Shown here piece by piece: positions 11,641 to 22,092 of a stretch of 64,000 nt of DNA. The DNA comes from Gentiana macrophylla (taxonomy: Eukaryota > Streptophyta > Magnoliopsida > Gentianales > Gentianaceae). The position numbers were made by a program, and so were the translations under genes. How positions within the stretch are numbered: position 1 is the stretch's first letter; every line of letters starts with the position of its first letter. The notes beneath the pieces are model-generated. The model did no database searches. It was not told where the DNA came from and worked only from the letters and a program-made list of their open reading frames with translations. The stretch lies in assembly GCA_026214975.1 (NCBI GenBank), contig CM047805.1:4278001-4342000 (forward strand). The letters run 5' to 3'.

Positions 11641-11849
11641 CCCTAATAGAAAATTCGGCCACCATCACCACCAATAACACCACCATACCTCCACCAAACC
11701 CACACCTTTTTCCTTCATTCATCAACCAAAACACCATTTCTCCACCCCTGTTGCTGATTAGTAGTGTTGTTGTGCTAGTGAAGTGTTGTAGTTCTTCATC
11801 TTTTATTATCAGAAGTACTGTCCCAGAAGAAATCTAGAAAAAGTCAGGC

Positions 11850-11880
11850 CGGTAAATCGAGCCTCACTCCCGATTTACCG
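11850..11880 (+). promoter_or_regulatory. Dyad pair (A type) ahead of ORF3, copy A1
   Basis: CGGTAAATCG (centre 11854.5) and CGATTTACCG (centre 11875.5) lie 21 bp apart as an inverted repeat, about 50 bp before the ORF3 start. The A2 counterpart is at 18053-18083. Confidence 0.55.
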
Positions 11881-11932
11881 AGGGCAATTTTTCCAGAACC
11901 AGCATCATTATCAGGTCCTGTTATCATCCAGG

Positions 11933-13039
11933 ATAGGTCCCAAGCGTAGCCGATCTGTCCTTCATCCTAGTGGTTACCAGAGTATCTACGGAGATGCTAA
12001 CCCCTTGATAGACGGGGTTGAGCAATTTCATTCATTGAAGATCTACGAGTCGTTCCGAGGGCATTGGAACGGACGACCCGTTGCTCGAGAACAAGGAGTA
12101 GAGTTGGGCGATTGCGGTTCAATCTTGCCATGAGCCCTTAAAAAGCAAGACACTTTGGATATGGCTGAGCCACCAACACGGTTCAACGCCACGGTGGTAA
12201 GGGAATTTTACGCTTACGTTTCACATAACCCTGGAGATACATTTGCAATGGTCCGTGGGGTTAAAGTTGATTTTTCTATTGCGCGGGTCAATACTCATTT
12301 TGGGGTTCGCAATCCACCCGTGGGCCCGAAAGAGTACACATCCTCGAGCAATGTTGAAGACATAGAGAGGATGGATATGATTGTTAAATTCTTTGGGGTG
12401 CAATGGAAGCGCAACCCTTTGGGAGCCCCCACCATCTTCCTAGAAAACGAGTTATCATGGGATAGGAAGGTGGTCAATAAATTTGTTTGTGCTCGACTTC
12501 TTCCGACCAAGCACACAGCGTCTATCACACCGACAAGGGCAGAGTTGATGTTCTACCTGGAGCAGGGATCTCCATTCAACATCGGTCTACTGATGCATAT
12601 CCGTATTCACGAGCTTGCCACCACATCTGAGCTTGAGCAGTTACCATATGGACCGATGATTGACATGTTTGCTTTAGAGGATGAGGTCAAAGTTCTGGTT
12701 AGTGGTGAGTGGGAAGATCCTGAGCCAAATATTAGTTCACAGCCAGTTTCGATAGGGCAAAGACGGGTTGGACAGAGAGCAGAGAGAGAGCGTACTCCGG
12801 CCCTCTGAGCACCTCGGACTCAGAGAGCCTTGCTAGAGGAGCACTCGTGAGAAATTGCGAGTCTGCACCGCAAGATGGACAGAATCATAGACTTTCTAGG
12901 AGTTCCGCCTGCTACCCCACCACCTAGGACTGCCCCACGTCATAGAGCATCCTCTTCTACCGCTGCTGCCTCCAGTTCTGCAACACTTCCCTGTTTTAAG
13001 CCTAGAGATGACTGGGAGGGTTATTCTGATGATCATTAG
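11933..13039 (+). pseudogene. ORF3 of A1, putative plant transposon protein domain
   Basis: Long downstream ORF of A-type elements. The ATG of the A2 copy is ATA here (11933-11935) and a TGA interrupts near 12131; the frame is otherwise open to 12808, then shifts to its likely true end at 13039 (WEGYSDDH, TAG). Family signatures: VVREFYAYVSHNPG, MVRGVKVDFS, FVCARLLPTKHTASITPTRA and INIG-type PFNIGLLMHIRIHELA, matching my memory of the plant transposon protein family PF20167 (Transposase_32). A C-terminal heptad-like stretch (HRKMDRIIDFLGVP) and a Pro/Ser/Ala-rich tail follow. Not a demonstrated transposase; function unknown. About 365 residues if intact. Confidence 0.65.
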
Positions 13040-14240
13040 TTTTCTTTCTTTTTATTGTTGTTCTTGTCCATTTTTTTGTTTTTATTTTTATTTTTTCTTT
13101 CCTACCTAGTTGATGTAGCAGAATAATATTAATATAATAATTTTGACGGCTTAAATTGTTTTAGAGATATTTATTTTCTCTTTTACTGCCGCCATTTTAT
13201 TATACGATTTCTTGTCACCACGATTCTGCTTGGTTTGTTTGAGATACTTAGCGCAGATTATTCAAGGACTATTTACGCCTGACGCATTACGAGTCGATCC
13301 ATCTCTTCTTTATCTCCACCCTTAACGAAGCTAAGCTCCTCTTCGTTTTCACTTTTACATCTTACACATTGGGGACAATGTTTCGATTAAGTGGGGGTAG
13401 GGAACATCACTTAGCTTCTTAGCATTATATTCCGTGAATTATGTGATTATCTTGATTCTCATGGATGCACAATTCACCACCTAGACTTTGATTCATTTCG
13501 ACAGAATTTCGAAAAAATATGATATCTTTGATCTTTTCGAGTTAATTGACTTCATCTTTGTTTCACTTTGTACGAGTGAAGGTTGCGTCCACTTCTAAAG
13601 TAGTGGCGTATTAAGCGCATATTCTGTTATGAGCCACCATTTTAAGCACGTATAACTCACTTTCCTTGGTCTGTAGTCGATAGCATATTGCTTTGACTAG
13701 AGTTGACCCTGGTTTTATCCCGAATTATGTTTCACCAACGCTTATAAAGGCAAGGGAATTTCGGACTCGGTAGTTTATCAAGAGTGAGGCCATGAGGATA
13801 GATAAATCAATGAGAGTTCACCCGCCAAGAAAGAGTAGTGCATTGAAATATATACATCTATAATCTCTTTGGCAAAAATTGAGTCGATGGAGCTTAAAAC
13901 GCACGACTTTTGCATAGACCGATAAACGCGAGCCTAAGAGTAATAAAAGCTCGGTTCTCGATCCGCCTTGACCAGTTAAATTAATTCATAAATAACATGT
14001 TCGAGACTGGTCAGTTCGACTATGGGTTGTCGTAATGTGAGGTTGTCTGCATTACTAAGCGATAGTGAAAGTTATTGCACATACACATTGGCTCATGACG
14101 TGAACAGTGTTTAATGTGTAACTGATGGATATGAGTAACATGGTCTTGATCTTGACTTTGTGAGGCATAGTTGTTTTGAATTAACTTGTATATTGATCAG
14201 AGTGTCGTTTCTTTTTCGCCTTTTTGTTCAAGACGATCAA
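13040..14240 (+). other. 3' non-coding region of A1
   Basis: No supported gene. Contains TTACACATTGGGGACAATGT (13366-13385) and the region leading to the polypurine tract (about 14240-14259). The A2 equivalent is 19239-20358, which lacks about 80 bp present here near 13610-13690. Confidence 0.5.
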
Positions 14241-14567
14241 AAGCTAAGTGGGGGGTAGTTGATAACGCCCTAAATGGTATCAATAATTATACCTATATTC
14301 ACCCTGAATTCTACTCAAGAGAGGATAAATAGGCTCGTTATTATGTGGAATATGTGTTAAATGCTATGTGCGTGTTTATAGGATCGTAATTCTGTATATA
14401 AGCTATTTTCCCGAAGATTTGGTACTGTTTTGTCTCGTTTTGTGTGTTTTATAGGAGGAACCAAATCTGGAGCATTGGAGAACCGATCTGGTCCAAAAGG
14501 AGTATGCTGGGCCAAGTAAATAAAGTCCAAGAAGAAGTCTGTTGAAGAAAAAGAAGAAAAGTTGGCC

Positions 14568-14598
14568 CGATTAATCGAGGTCCATGCCCGATAAATCG
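14568..14598 (+). promoter_or_regulatory. Dyad pair (A type) in LTR upstream of TATA
   Basis: CGATTAATCG (14568-14577) and CGATAAATCG (14589-14598), centres 21 bp apart, each followed by AGG. They lie about 85 bp before the TATA-like box. Confidence 0.6.
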
Positions 14599-15018
14599 AG
14601 GACTTGTTGAACACGAAATTGATTCCGCCGCCTCTACTAGGTCGGTTAGGGTTTCTGAGAGTCAAAAGTCGGTCATTGTATCTACATAAGGCCGCATTAA
14701 CAGATTATTGTATAAGTTTTCATAAGCACTCAATTATATTCAATCTTTTATATACAATTTGATGAAATAAAGTTATTCCAAGCTTTTGAGGAGTTGTTTC
14801 TGGTTTTCTCCATTTCTCTATCATCTCTAGCTTGAGTAGATCGAGCTAGATCTCCATTGTTGAAAGTATGAAGCTTTGAACGTTCCTTTTTGTCTTCAAT
14901 ATGGTAGATCTGTTCGTATTTATGTGTTTTAGTTAATCTGCATGTCTAAAGACCCCATGATTTACTTAGATTAATCATAATTGAGCAATATAGATCCAGG
15001 GATAGGAAAATCTGACCC

Positions 15019-15048
15019 CGGTAAATCGGCAGTCTATACCGATTACCG
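15019..15048 (+). promoter_or_regulatory. Second dyad pair in the A LTR, downstream of TATA
   Basis: CGGTAAATCG (15019-15028) and CGATTACCG (15040-15048, one T missing against the consensus CGATTTACCG), about 21 bp apart, in the transcribed part of the LTR. Confidence 0.5.
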
Positions 15049-15708
15049 AGGCAAAATTTAGAAAACCTAAAACTGGGATTCATTACAGCTACGTTGATCG
15101 ACAGGTTTAATTAATAGTAGGTTAGATCTGGCCAATCTTCTTATTGTAATCGTAAACTTGAATGAAATATGAATAGTGAAGTGCTTAGTTTGGACATAGT
15201 CTTGAATGGACCTTCGGAACGTGCTGATCAATGTTGACAGCTGTCTAGGCGGGTTAGTGGTATGAGTTAGCGCTCGATATTGGCAATTCTAGTTCTTTAT
15301 GCGTATGGGCTATTACGGACCAATTAAGGAGGGTAGCTTGCGTATGGATTGTCTAATACCCTTATCGAAGTAGATAGGGTTAGGAGTTGATAATGATAAT
15401 GATAATGATAATTAAAACGAAAGCTCGCGATTAATGTAAGGAAATTATGTGGGGAAGTAAACGTAACGATTAACTAATCCAAGTTAGTAGATTGGTGAGA
15501 AGAGGGGGAGGAATACCAAGTTTGTTTTATGTTCATTGTTGGTCCATGACCGCCTCTATGTTGCTTCTTAATTGGGTTAGAATCGTTTATAATTAAAGTT
15601 GCATCGTCTCTGTGGGATCGACCTTGACTCGCATTTACTATACTACTATGTACCTAGTATTCTTGCTAGCAATATCGACATTAGTGACTTACACGCGATC
15701 AAGATTTT

Positions 15709-15726
15709 TGGCGCCGTTGCCGGAGA
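15709..15726 (+). other. Primer-binding site, tRNA-Asp(GUC)
   Basis: TGGCGCCGTTGCCGGAGA starts 7 nt after the LTR. It is complementary, with one mismatch, to the 3' end of plant tRNA-Asp(GUC) including CCA. Confidence 0.85.
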
Positions 15727-15849
15727 CAATGGCCAATTTTAAAGATAAACGTTTTAATTCTGATTAAGAAGTCATTTTTTTTTTGAGTCTTGAGTCGTTA
15801 TAGATCAAACCTGCACCTGTATATCTGTCAGAATAAGAAATTCAATGCT

Positions 15850-15880
15850 CGATTTATCGAGGGTTAACCCCGATTTACCG
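15850..15880 (+). promoter_or_regulatory. Dyad pair (A type) in the 5' internal region
   Basis: CGATTTATCG (15850-15859) and CGATTTACCG (15871-15880), centres 21 bp apart, about 130 bp downstream of the primer site and before the first ORF. Confidence 0.55.
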
Positions 15881-15989
15881 AGGCCTGGAAAATCAAATTC
15901 TGAACAGCCTTAGTTTTTCTGTGTTAATCCCTGTCAATTTTAGTTAGTAGGTCCGCAACAGTTGGGATCATACCCAACTGAAGCAGAAG

Positions 15990-16817
15990 TTGCTAGCCTT
16001 TTCTTTGTTTTCTTTTGTATTTTTCACAGGAAGATTGAGACACTTCAGAGATTCGATCAAACCAGAGTTGAAAAATAGCAAACGAGGCAAGCAATATGCT
16101 AACATCACACCAATTTCCATGTATCCTGGATCCGCAGTCAGAGAGAAATATGAAGTGGATAAGAGGTGGGTGGAAAAAGAGAAAGAATCAATCAAGCAAG
16201 AGCCTGAAGAGAACTTGAAGGAGTATAGCACGTATCGTCCAGGTGAGTTTCCTTGCGATTTAATTGAAATATCGTCTTCGGATTATGATTCTGATGATCC
16301 TGAAGAGGATCCCGACGCGATGTTCTCTGAGCCTGAGGATTACCCAGACTCATACACCGTGGTGAAGTTATAAGACCCTGGCACATTCCGACTCCCGATC
16401 TCTGACAATGGTATATCAGTAGGATTATGTCTCTGCGACTCTGGCTCGAGTTGCAACATTCTACCTTTTTCCCTCTGCCAAAAGATTAAGCTTCCGGTCG
16501 TTAAAAATCAAACCCTGACCATGACCTTCATTGATAGAGCTAGAGATATTCTTGCCGGTCTGCTTAGGAAGTGCAAGATTAAGGCAGGAGGGTTCCCTTT
16601 TCCAATCGATTTCACGGTTATAGACGTACCAGAGGACCCAAGTGCCCCAGTTTTGTTAGGAAGACCTTTCTTAGCGACAAGCAGAGCAGTCATGGATTTT
16701 GATAAGGGGGAGATCACCTTAAGATTGAACAATGATGCAGTATCTTTCAAAATCTTAGAGCCCCTAGATAATAGGCCGGAAAGTTGCAAGATGACGTATG
16801 ATTCAAGAAAGGTGTAA
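15990..16817 (+). pseudogene. Acidic gag-like region and aspartic protease of A2
   Basis: One frame is open from 15990 to 16817 apart from a single TAA (16371-16373). Before it lies a charged, acidic region (EVDKRWVEKEKESIKQEPEE; SSSDYDSDDPEEDPD). After it comes DPGTFRLPIS and a retropepsin-like domain: LCLCDSGSSCNILP holds the catalytic Asp (DSG in place of the usual DLG), with DPSAPVLLGRPFLATSRAVM (about 16639-16698) as the second signature. This gag-tail/DPGTF/protease order matches Athila polyproteins. The TAA between the two parts could be decay or a readthrough stop. No canonical Gag domain seen. Confidence 0.7.
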
Positions 16818-17476
16818 ATTATGGAGATTGAGTAGGAAGGGCATAAACATCGAGAGGTTGTAGTAGAAATAGCTGAGCAGGAATTCATGACGTTAATGCT
16901 TCGAGAGAAAGAAGAGAAGGACCACAACAAGACGCTCACGGAAGCTAGCCCTTCCGTATTGCGTAGTGAACGGATTGAGTCTAAAGTAGGAAATATGGAA
17001 TCATTAGGAATCACGGTCAAATCTCGATGCAGAGGCAGAACCAGTACGCAAGCTAAGAGAGAAAGGAGTGCTAGGAAGAGAGCTCAAAAAGGTTCTATAA
17101 AGATACAAACCTCTGGAGCAAAATTTTGGCAAGTTAAAGCTCCAAACCCCTAATCATCGTAAATTTGAAGAAAGTCGATCTGGCGACTATAAACTCAGAA
17201 CTATTTTCTTAAACCCTTAGGTAGATTAGGAATGAATAAAAGTAGCTGGATGAAGGGACGAGCTTTTTTCATCCTACCGCACCCTTAGGCTTGAAACCGA
17301 TGGTTGTTGGGAAGGTTTTTTTTACTCGTTGTGGATTCTAGTGAAGTAGGTTAGGATTGAGTCGGAAATAGCAACAAAAGGAGTAAGAGACTAGTCAATT
17401 TGAGGTCAGAATTGAGCAGAAAGGTTGAGTAAAGTGTGCAGATAAGGAGTACAAAGAAAACTTGGAAAAAAAGCCT
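16818..17476 (+). other. Spacer between protease and ORF3 module in A2
   Basis: No supported gene. The short open frame at 16887-17153 is basic and charged with no domain; it may be the remnant of a linker. The polymerase and integrase expected here in an autonomous element are absent. Confidence 0.4.
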
Positions 17477-17507
17477 CGATTAATCGAGACTTACCTCCTA
17501 TTTACCT
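17477..17507 (+). promoter_or_regulatory. Dyad pair (A type) ahead of ORF3 leader
   Basis: CGATTAATCG (17477-17486) and the degenerate CTATTTACCT (17498-17507), centres 21 bp apart. Followed by a C/T-rich leader-like stretch (17580-17760). This may be the A equivalent of the internal modules in B and E. Confidence 0.45.
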
Positions 17508-17579
17508 AGATAAAATTTTCTGTTTTCTGAACGTCAGATTGAAAAGCTAAATTTTTAGAGACACGTGGATGACACACGT

Positions 17580-18052
17580 TGCATCAGACACCACCAGTCA
17601 GCAGCAACCGTCCCATTTTCCCCTCTTTTCAAATTTTTCATCCTTTTTCACACTCCACCATAACTCCACCTCAATCCCATCAATCACCCCCTCAAATCCC
17701 TCACCCTAATTACTCCTCTACCACTATCCCACTAAATCCTTGCTCCTTCTATCGTTTCTCAAATTTAAACCAACCTTTCATCACCAATATCATCAATCTC
17801 ATCACTATTATATCCTTCAATCACCAAAATTTCTCCACTCTTTCCCTAATAGAAAATTCGGCCACCATCACCACCAATATCACCACCATACCTCCATCAA
17901 ACCCACACCTTTTTCCTTCATTCATCAACCAAAACACCATTTCACCACCACTGTTGTTGATTATTAGTGCTGTTGTGCTAATGAAGTGCTGCAGTTCTTC
18001 ATCTTTTATTATCAGAAGCACTGTCCCAGAAGAAATCCAGAAAAAGTTAGGC
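17580..18052 (+). other. C/T-rich leader-like region before ORF3
   Basis: A strongly pyrimidine-rich, His/Pro/Ser-encoding stretch in which 17579-18058 stays open by composition. I read it as an untranslated leader, as in B (31615-31830), not as a protein. Confidence 0.35.
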
Positions 18053-18083
18053 CGGTAAATTGAGCCTCACTCCCGATTTACCA
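18053..18083 (+). promoter_or_regulatory. Dyad pair (A type) immediately before ORF3
   Basis: CGGTAAATTG (centre 18057.5) and CGATTTACCA (centre 18078.5), 21 bp apart; each has one change from the A1 copy. They end about 50 bp before the ORF3 ATG. Confidence 0.5.
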
Positions 18084-18134
18084 AGGGCAATTTTTCCAGA
18101 ATCAGCATCATTATCAGGTCCTGTCATCATCCAG

Positions 18135-19238
18135 GATGGGTCCCAAGCGTAGCCGATCTGTCCTTCGTCCCAGTGGTTACCAGAGTATCTACGGAGATGC
18201 TAACTCCTTGATAGACAGGGTTGAGCAATTTCATTCATTGGATATCTATGAGTCGTTCCGAGGGCATTAGAACGGACGACCCGTTGCTCGAGAACGAGGA
18301 GTAGAGTTGGGCGATTGCGGTTCAATATTGCCACGAGCCCTTAAAAAGCAAGACATTTTGGATAAGGCTGAGCCACCAACACGGCTCAATGCCACGGTGG
18401 TAAGGGAATTTTACGCTTACGTTTCGCATAACCCTGGAGCTACATTTGCTATGGTCCGTGGGGTTAAAGTTGATTTTTCTATTGAGCTGATCAATGCTCA
18501 TTTTGGGGTTCGCAATCCACCGGTGGGCCCGAATACACATCCTCGAGCAATGTTGAAGACTTAGAGAGGATGGATATGATTGCTGAATTCTTTAGGGTGC
18601 AATGGAAGTGCAACCCTTTTGGGAGCCCCCACCATCTTCCTAGAAAAAGAGTTTCTATGGGATAGGAAGGTGGTCAATAGGTTTGTTTGTGCTCGACTTC
18701 TACCGACCAAGCACACAACGTCTATCACACCGACAAGGGCAGAGTTGATGTTCTACCTGGAGCAGGGATCTCCAGTCAACATCGGTCTACAGATGCATAT
18801 CCGTATTCACGAGCTTGCCGCCACATCTGAGCACGAGCAGTTACCATATGGGCCGATGATTGACATGTTTGCTTTGGAGGACGAGGTCAAAGTTCTGGTT
18901 AGTGATGAGTGGGAAGACACTGAGCCAAAGATTAGTTCACAGTCAGTTTCGAGAGGGGAAAGACGGGTTGGACAGAGAGCAGAGATAGAGTGTACTCCGG
19001 TCCTCGGAGCATCTCGGACTCAGAGAGCCTTGCTAGAGGAGTACTCGCGAGAAATTACAAGTCTGCACCACAAGATGGACAGAATCATAGACTTTCTAGG
19101 AGTTCCGCCTGCTACCCCACCACCTAGGACTGCCCCACGTCATAGAGCATCCTCTTCTACCGTTGCTGCCTCCAGTTCTGCACCACCTCCCGGTTTGAGC
19201 CTAGAGATGACTGGGAGGGTTATTCTGATGATCATTAG
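18135..19238 (+). pseudogene. ORF3 of A2, putative plant transposon protein domain
   Basis: ATG at 18135 (MGPKRSRSVLRPSGYQS). A TAG interrupts GH(W)NGR near 18269 and a frameshift falls near 18535; coding resumes from 18580 and ends with WEGYSDDH at 19238 after another shift. Domain signatures as in A1: VVREFYAYVSHNPG, MVRGVKVDFS, RFVCARLLPTKHTTSITPTR and SPVNIGLQMHIRIHELA, then heptad-like HHKMDRIIDFLGVP and a Pro/Ser/Ala-rich tail. The paralogues in B and E share an R-F-[IV]...[LY]-[PY]-[TP] core. Assignment to PF20167 rests on recall of the family pattern. Biochemical role unknown. Confidence 0.65.
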
Positions 19239-20358
19239 TTTTCTTTCTTTTTATTGCTGTTCTTTTCCATTTTTTTGTTTTTATTTTTATTTTTTCTTTC
19301 CTACCTAGTTGATGTAGCAGAATAATATTAATATAATAATTTTGACGGCTTAAATTGTTTTAGAGTTATTTATTTTCTCATTTACTGCCGCCATTTTATT
19401 ATACGATTTCTTGTCACCACGACTCTTCTTGGTTTGTTTGAGATACTTAGCACAGATTATTCAAGGACTATTTACGTCCGACGTATTACGAGTCGATCCA
19501 ATTCTTCTTTAGCTCCACCCTTAACGAAGCGAAGTTCCTTTTCGTTTTCACTTTTACATCTTACACATTGGGGACAATGTTTCGATTAAGTGGGGGGTAG
19601 GGAACGTCACTTAGCTTCTTAGCATTATATTCCATGAATTGTGTGATTACCTTGATTCTCTTTGATGCACGATTCACCACCTAGACTTTGATTCATTTCA
19701 ACAGAATTTCGAAAAAATATGATATCTTTGATCTTTTCGAGTTAATTGACTTCATCTTTGTTTCACTTTGTACGAGTGAAGGTTGTGTCCACTTCTGAAG
19801 TAGTGGTGCTTTGACTAGAGTAGACCCTGGCTTTATCCAGAATTATGTTTCACCAACGCCTATAAAGGCAAGGGAATTTTGGATTCGGTAGTTTATCACG
19901 AGTGGGGCCGTGAGGATAGATAAATCAATGAGAGTTCACCCACCAAGAAAGAGTAGTGTATTGAAATATATACATCTATAATCTCTTTGGCAAAAATTGA
20001 GTCGATGGAGCGTAAAACGCTTGACTTTTGCATAGACCGATAAACGCGAGCCTAAGAGTAATAAAAGATCTGTTCTCGATCCGCCTTGACCAGCTAATTT
20101 AATTCATAAATAACATGTTCGAGACTGGTTAGTTCAACTACGGGTTGACGTAATGTGAGGTTGTCTGCATTACAAAGCGATAGTGAAAGTTATTGCACAC
20201 ACACATTGGCTCATGACGTGAATAGTGTTTAATGCGTTACTGATAGATATGAGTGACATGGTCTTGATCTTGACTTTGTGAGGCATAGTTGTTTTGAATT
20301 AACTTGTATATTGATCAGAGTGTCGTTTCTTTTTCGCCTTTTTGTTCGGGACGATCAA
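19239..20358 (+). other. 3' non-coding region of A2
   Basis: Counterpart of 13040-14240, with about 80 bp fewer (after position 19806). No supported gene. Ends in the polypurine tract AAAGCTATGTGGGGGGGTAGT (about 20358-20378). Confidence 0.5.
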
Positions 20359-20685
20359 AAGCTATGTGGGGGGGTAGTTGATAACGCCCTAAATGGTACC
20401 AATAATTAGACCTATATTCACCCTGAATTCTGCTCAAGAGAGGATAAATAGGCTCGTTATTATATGGAATATGTGTTAAATCTATGTGCGTGTTTATAGG
20501 ATAGTAATTCTGCATCTATGCTATTTTCCCGAAGATTTGGTACTGTTTTGTCTCGTTTTGTGTGTTTTATAGGAGGTACCAAATCTGGAGCATTGGAGAA
20601 CGGATCTGGGCCAAAAGGAGTATGCTGGGCCAAGTAAATAAAGTCCAAGAAGAAGTCTGCTGAAGAAAAAGAAGAAAAGTTGGCC

Positions 20686-20716
20686 CGATTAATCGAGGTC
20701 CATGCCTGATAAATCG
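20686..20716 (+). promoter_or_regulatory. Dyad pair (A type) in 3' LTR
   Basis: CGATTAATCG (20686-20695) and TGATAAATCG (20707-20716), 21 bp apart, matching the pair at 14568. Confidence 0.55.
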
Positions 20717-21136
20717 AGGACTTGTTGAACACGAAATTGATTATGCCGCCTCTACTAGGTCGATTAGGGTTTCTGAGAGTCATAAGTCAGTTATTGTATC
20801 TATATAAGGCTGCATTAACAGATTATTGTATAAGTTTTCATAAGCACTCAATTATATTCAATCTTTTATATACAATTTGATGAAATAAAGTTATTCCAAG
20901 ATTTTGAGGAGTTGTTTCTGGTTTTCTCCCTTTCTCTACCATCTCTAGCTTGAGTAGATCGAGCTTGATCTCCATTGTTGAAGGTATGAAGCTTTGAACG
21001 TTCCTTTTTGTCTTCAATATGGTAGATATGTTCGTATTTATATGTTTTAGTTAATCTGCATGTTTAAAGACTCCATGATTTACTTAGATTATTTATAATT
21101 GAGCAATGTAGATCCAGGGATAGGAAAAGCTAATCC

Positions 21137-21167
21137 CGGTAAATCAGCGGTCTATACCGATTTACCG
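21137..21167 (+). promoter_or_regulatory. Second dyad pair in A2 3' LTR
   Basis: CGGTAAATCA (21137-21146) and CGATTTACCG (21158-21167), 21 bp apart, matching the pair at 15019. Confidence 0.5.
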
Positions 21168-22092
21168 AGGCAAAATTTAGAAAACCTAAAACTGGGATTC
21201 ACTACAGCTACGTTGATCGACATGTTTAATTAACAGTAGGTTAGATTTGGCCAATCTGCTTATTGTAATCATACACTAGCATGAAATACGAATAGTGAAG
21301 TGCTAAGTTTGGTCTTGAATGGACCCTAGGAACGTGCTGATCAATGTCGACAGCTGTCTATGTGGGTTAGCGGTATGAGTTAGCGCTTGACATCGGAAAT
21401 TCTAGTTCTTTATGTGTATGGGCTATTACGGACCAATTAAGGAGGGTAGCTTATGTATAGATTGTCTACTACCATTGTCGGAGTAGATAGGTTTAGGAGT
21501 TGCACCCGTAGATGATAATGATAATGATAATTAAAACAAAAGCTCGCGATTAATTTAAGGAAATTATGTGGGGAAGTAAACGTAATGATTAACTAATCCA
21601 AGTTAATAGATCGGTGAGAAGTGGGGGAGGAATACCAATTTTGTTTTATGTTCATTGTTGGTCCATGACCGCCTCTATGTTGCTTCTTAATTAGGTTAAA
21701 ATAGTTTATAATTAAAGTTGTATCATCTCTGTGGGATCGACCTTGACTATACTATGATGTACCTAGTATTCTTGCTAGTAATATCGACGTTAGTGACTTA
21801 CACACGATCGGCGGCTTGCAGTGATCAATCTGTGACCTTGCCAGAACACGGCATTCAAGAGACACCTTCATGCCTGCGACCACCGTTTCCACATAGATTC
21901 AGCAGAGTATCATCCTCTATTGGCCAAACCTCAGCAGCATAGTTTAAGTCACCATTACAAATCTCCACATTGACTTCAACTTCATGCAGGCTGACCAGAT
22001 GCACAACCAAGTGCTAGATTTCCTCTTTGTCTTCAGATTTGAATACCTCAGCAGACCCCCACCTTCAGCTGAGTATTCCCAGATTCAGATTA

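Larger units (their letters stand above)
11640..14259 (+). mobile_element. Element A1: 3' half of an Athila-like element, 5'-truncated
   Basis: Matches 17850-20378 of copy A2 throughout, with a few percent divergence. It holds ORF3 (11933-13039) and the 3' non-coding region, ends in polypurine AAAGCTAAGTGGGGGGTAGT, and runs straight into the LTR at 14260. It therefore shares that LTR with A2, an internal-LTR-internal-LTR tandem typical of unequal LTR recombination. Confidence 0.8.
14260..15701 (+). repeat. LTR shared by A1 and A2
   Basis: Starts TGATAACGCCCTAAATGG after a polypurine tract and ends CACGCGATCA, just before the primer-binding site. TGAT/ATCA ends. About 1.44 kb. TATA-like TCTACATAAGG near 14681 (TCTATATAAGG in the other LTR). 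It serves as 3' LTR of A1 and 5' LTR of A2. A GATAAT microsatellite lies near 15389-15413. Confidence 0.85.
14260..21810 (+). mobile_element. Element A2: complete LTR-bounded Athila-like element lacking RT and integrase
   Basis: LTR 14260-15701, tRNA-Asp primer site 15709-15726, gag-like and protease ORF 15990-16817, spacer, ORF3 18135-19238, 3' non-coding, polypurine tract, LTR 20379-21810. About 7.55 kb. I see no reverse transcriptase, RNase H or integrase motif on either strand between protease and ORF3, so mobility would need enzymes from another element. No target duplication can be scored because the left flank is A1. Confidence 0.8.
20379..21810 (+). repeat. 3' LTR of A2
   Basis: Starts TGATAACGCCCTAAATGG and ends ACACACGATC(G), the last base differing from the A of the other LTR. 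About 1.43 kb. TATA box TCTATATAAGG near 20799-20809. It abuts minus-strand copia sequence at 21811. Confidence 0.8.

Noticed and set aside
17579..18058. 159-residue His/Pro/Ser-rich open frame
   Set aside because: Open because of C/T-rich composition; no domain, frames differ in A1, and it lies where a leader is expected.
21811..21815. GCGGC as the target duplication of element A2
   Set aside because: The left side of A2 is A1 internal sequence, so no matching flank can exist; the copia junction at 11640 does not match.
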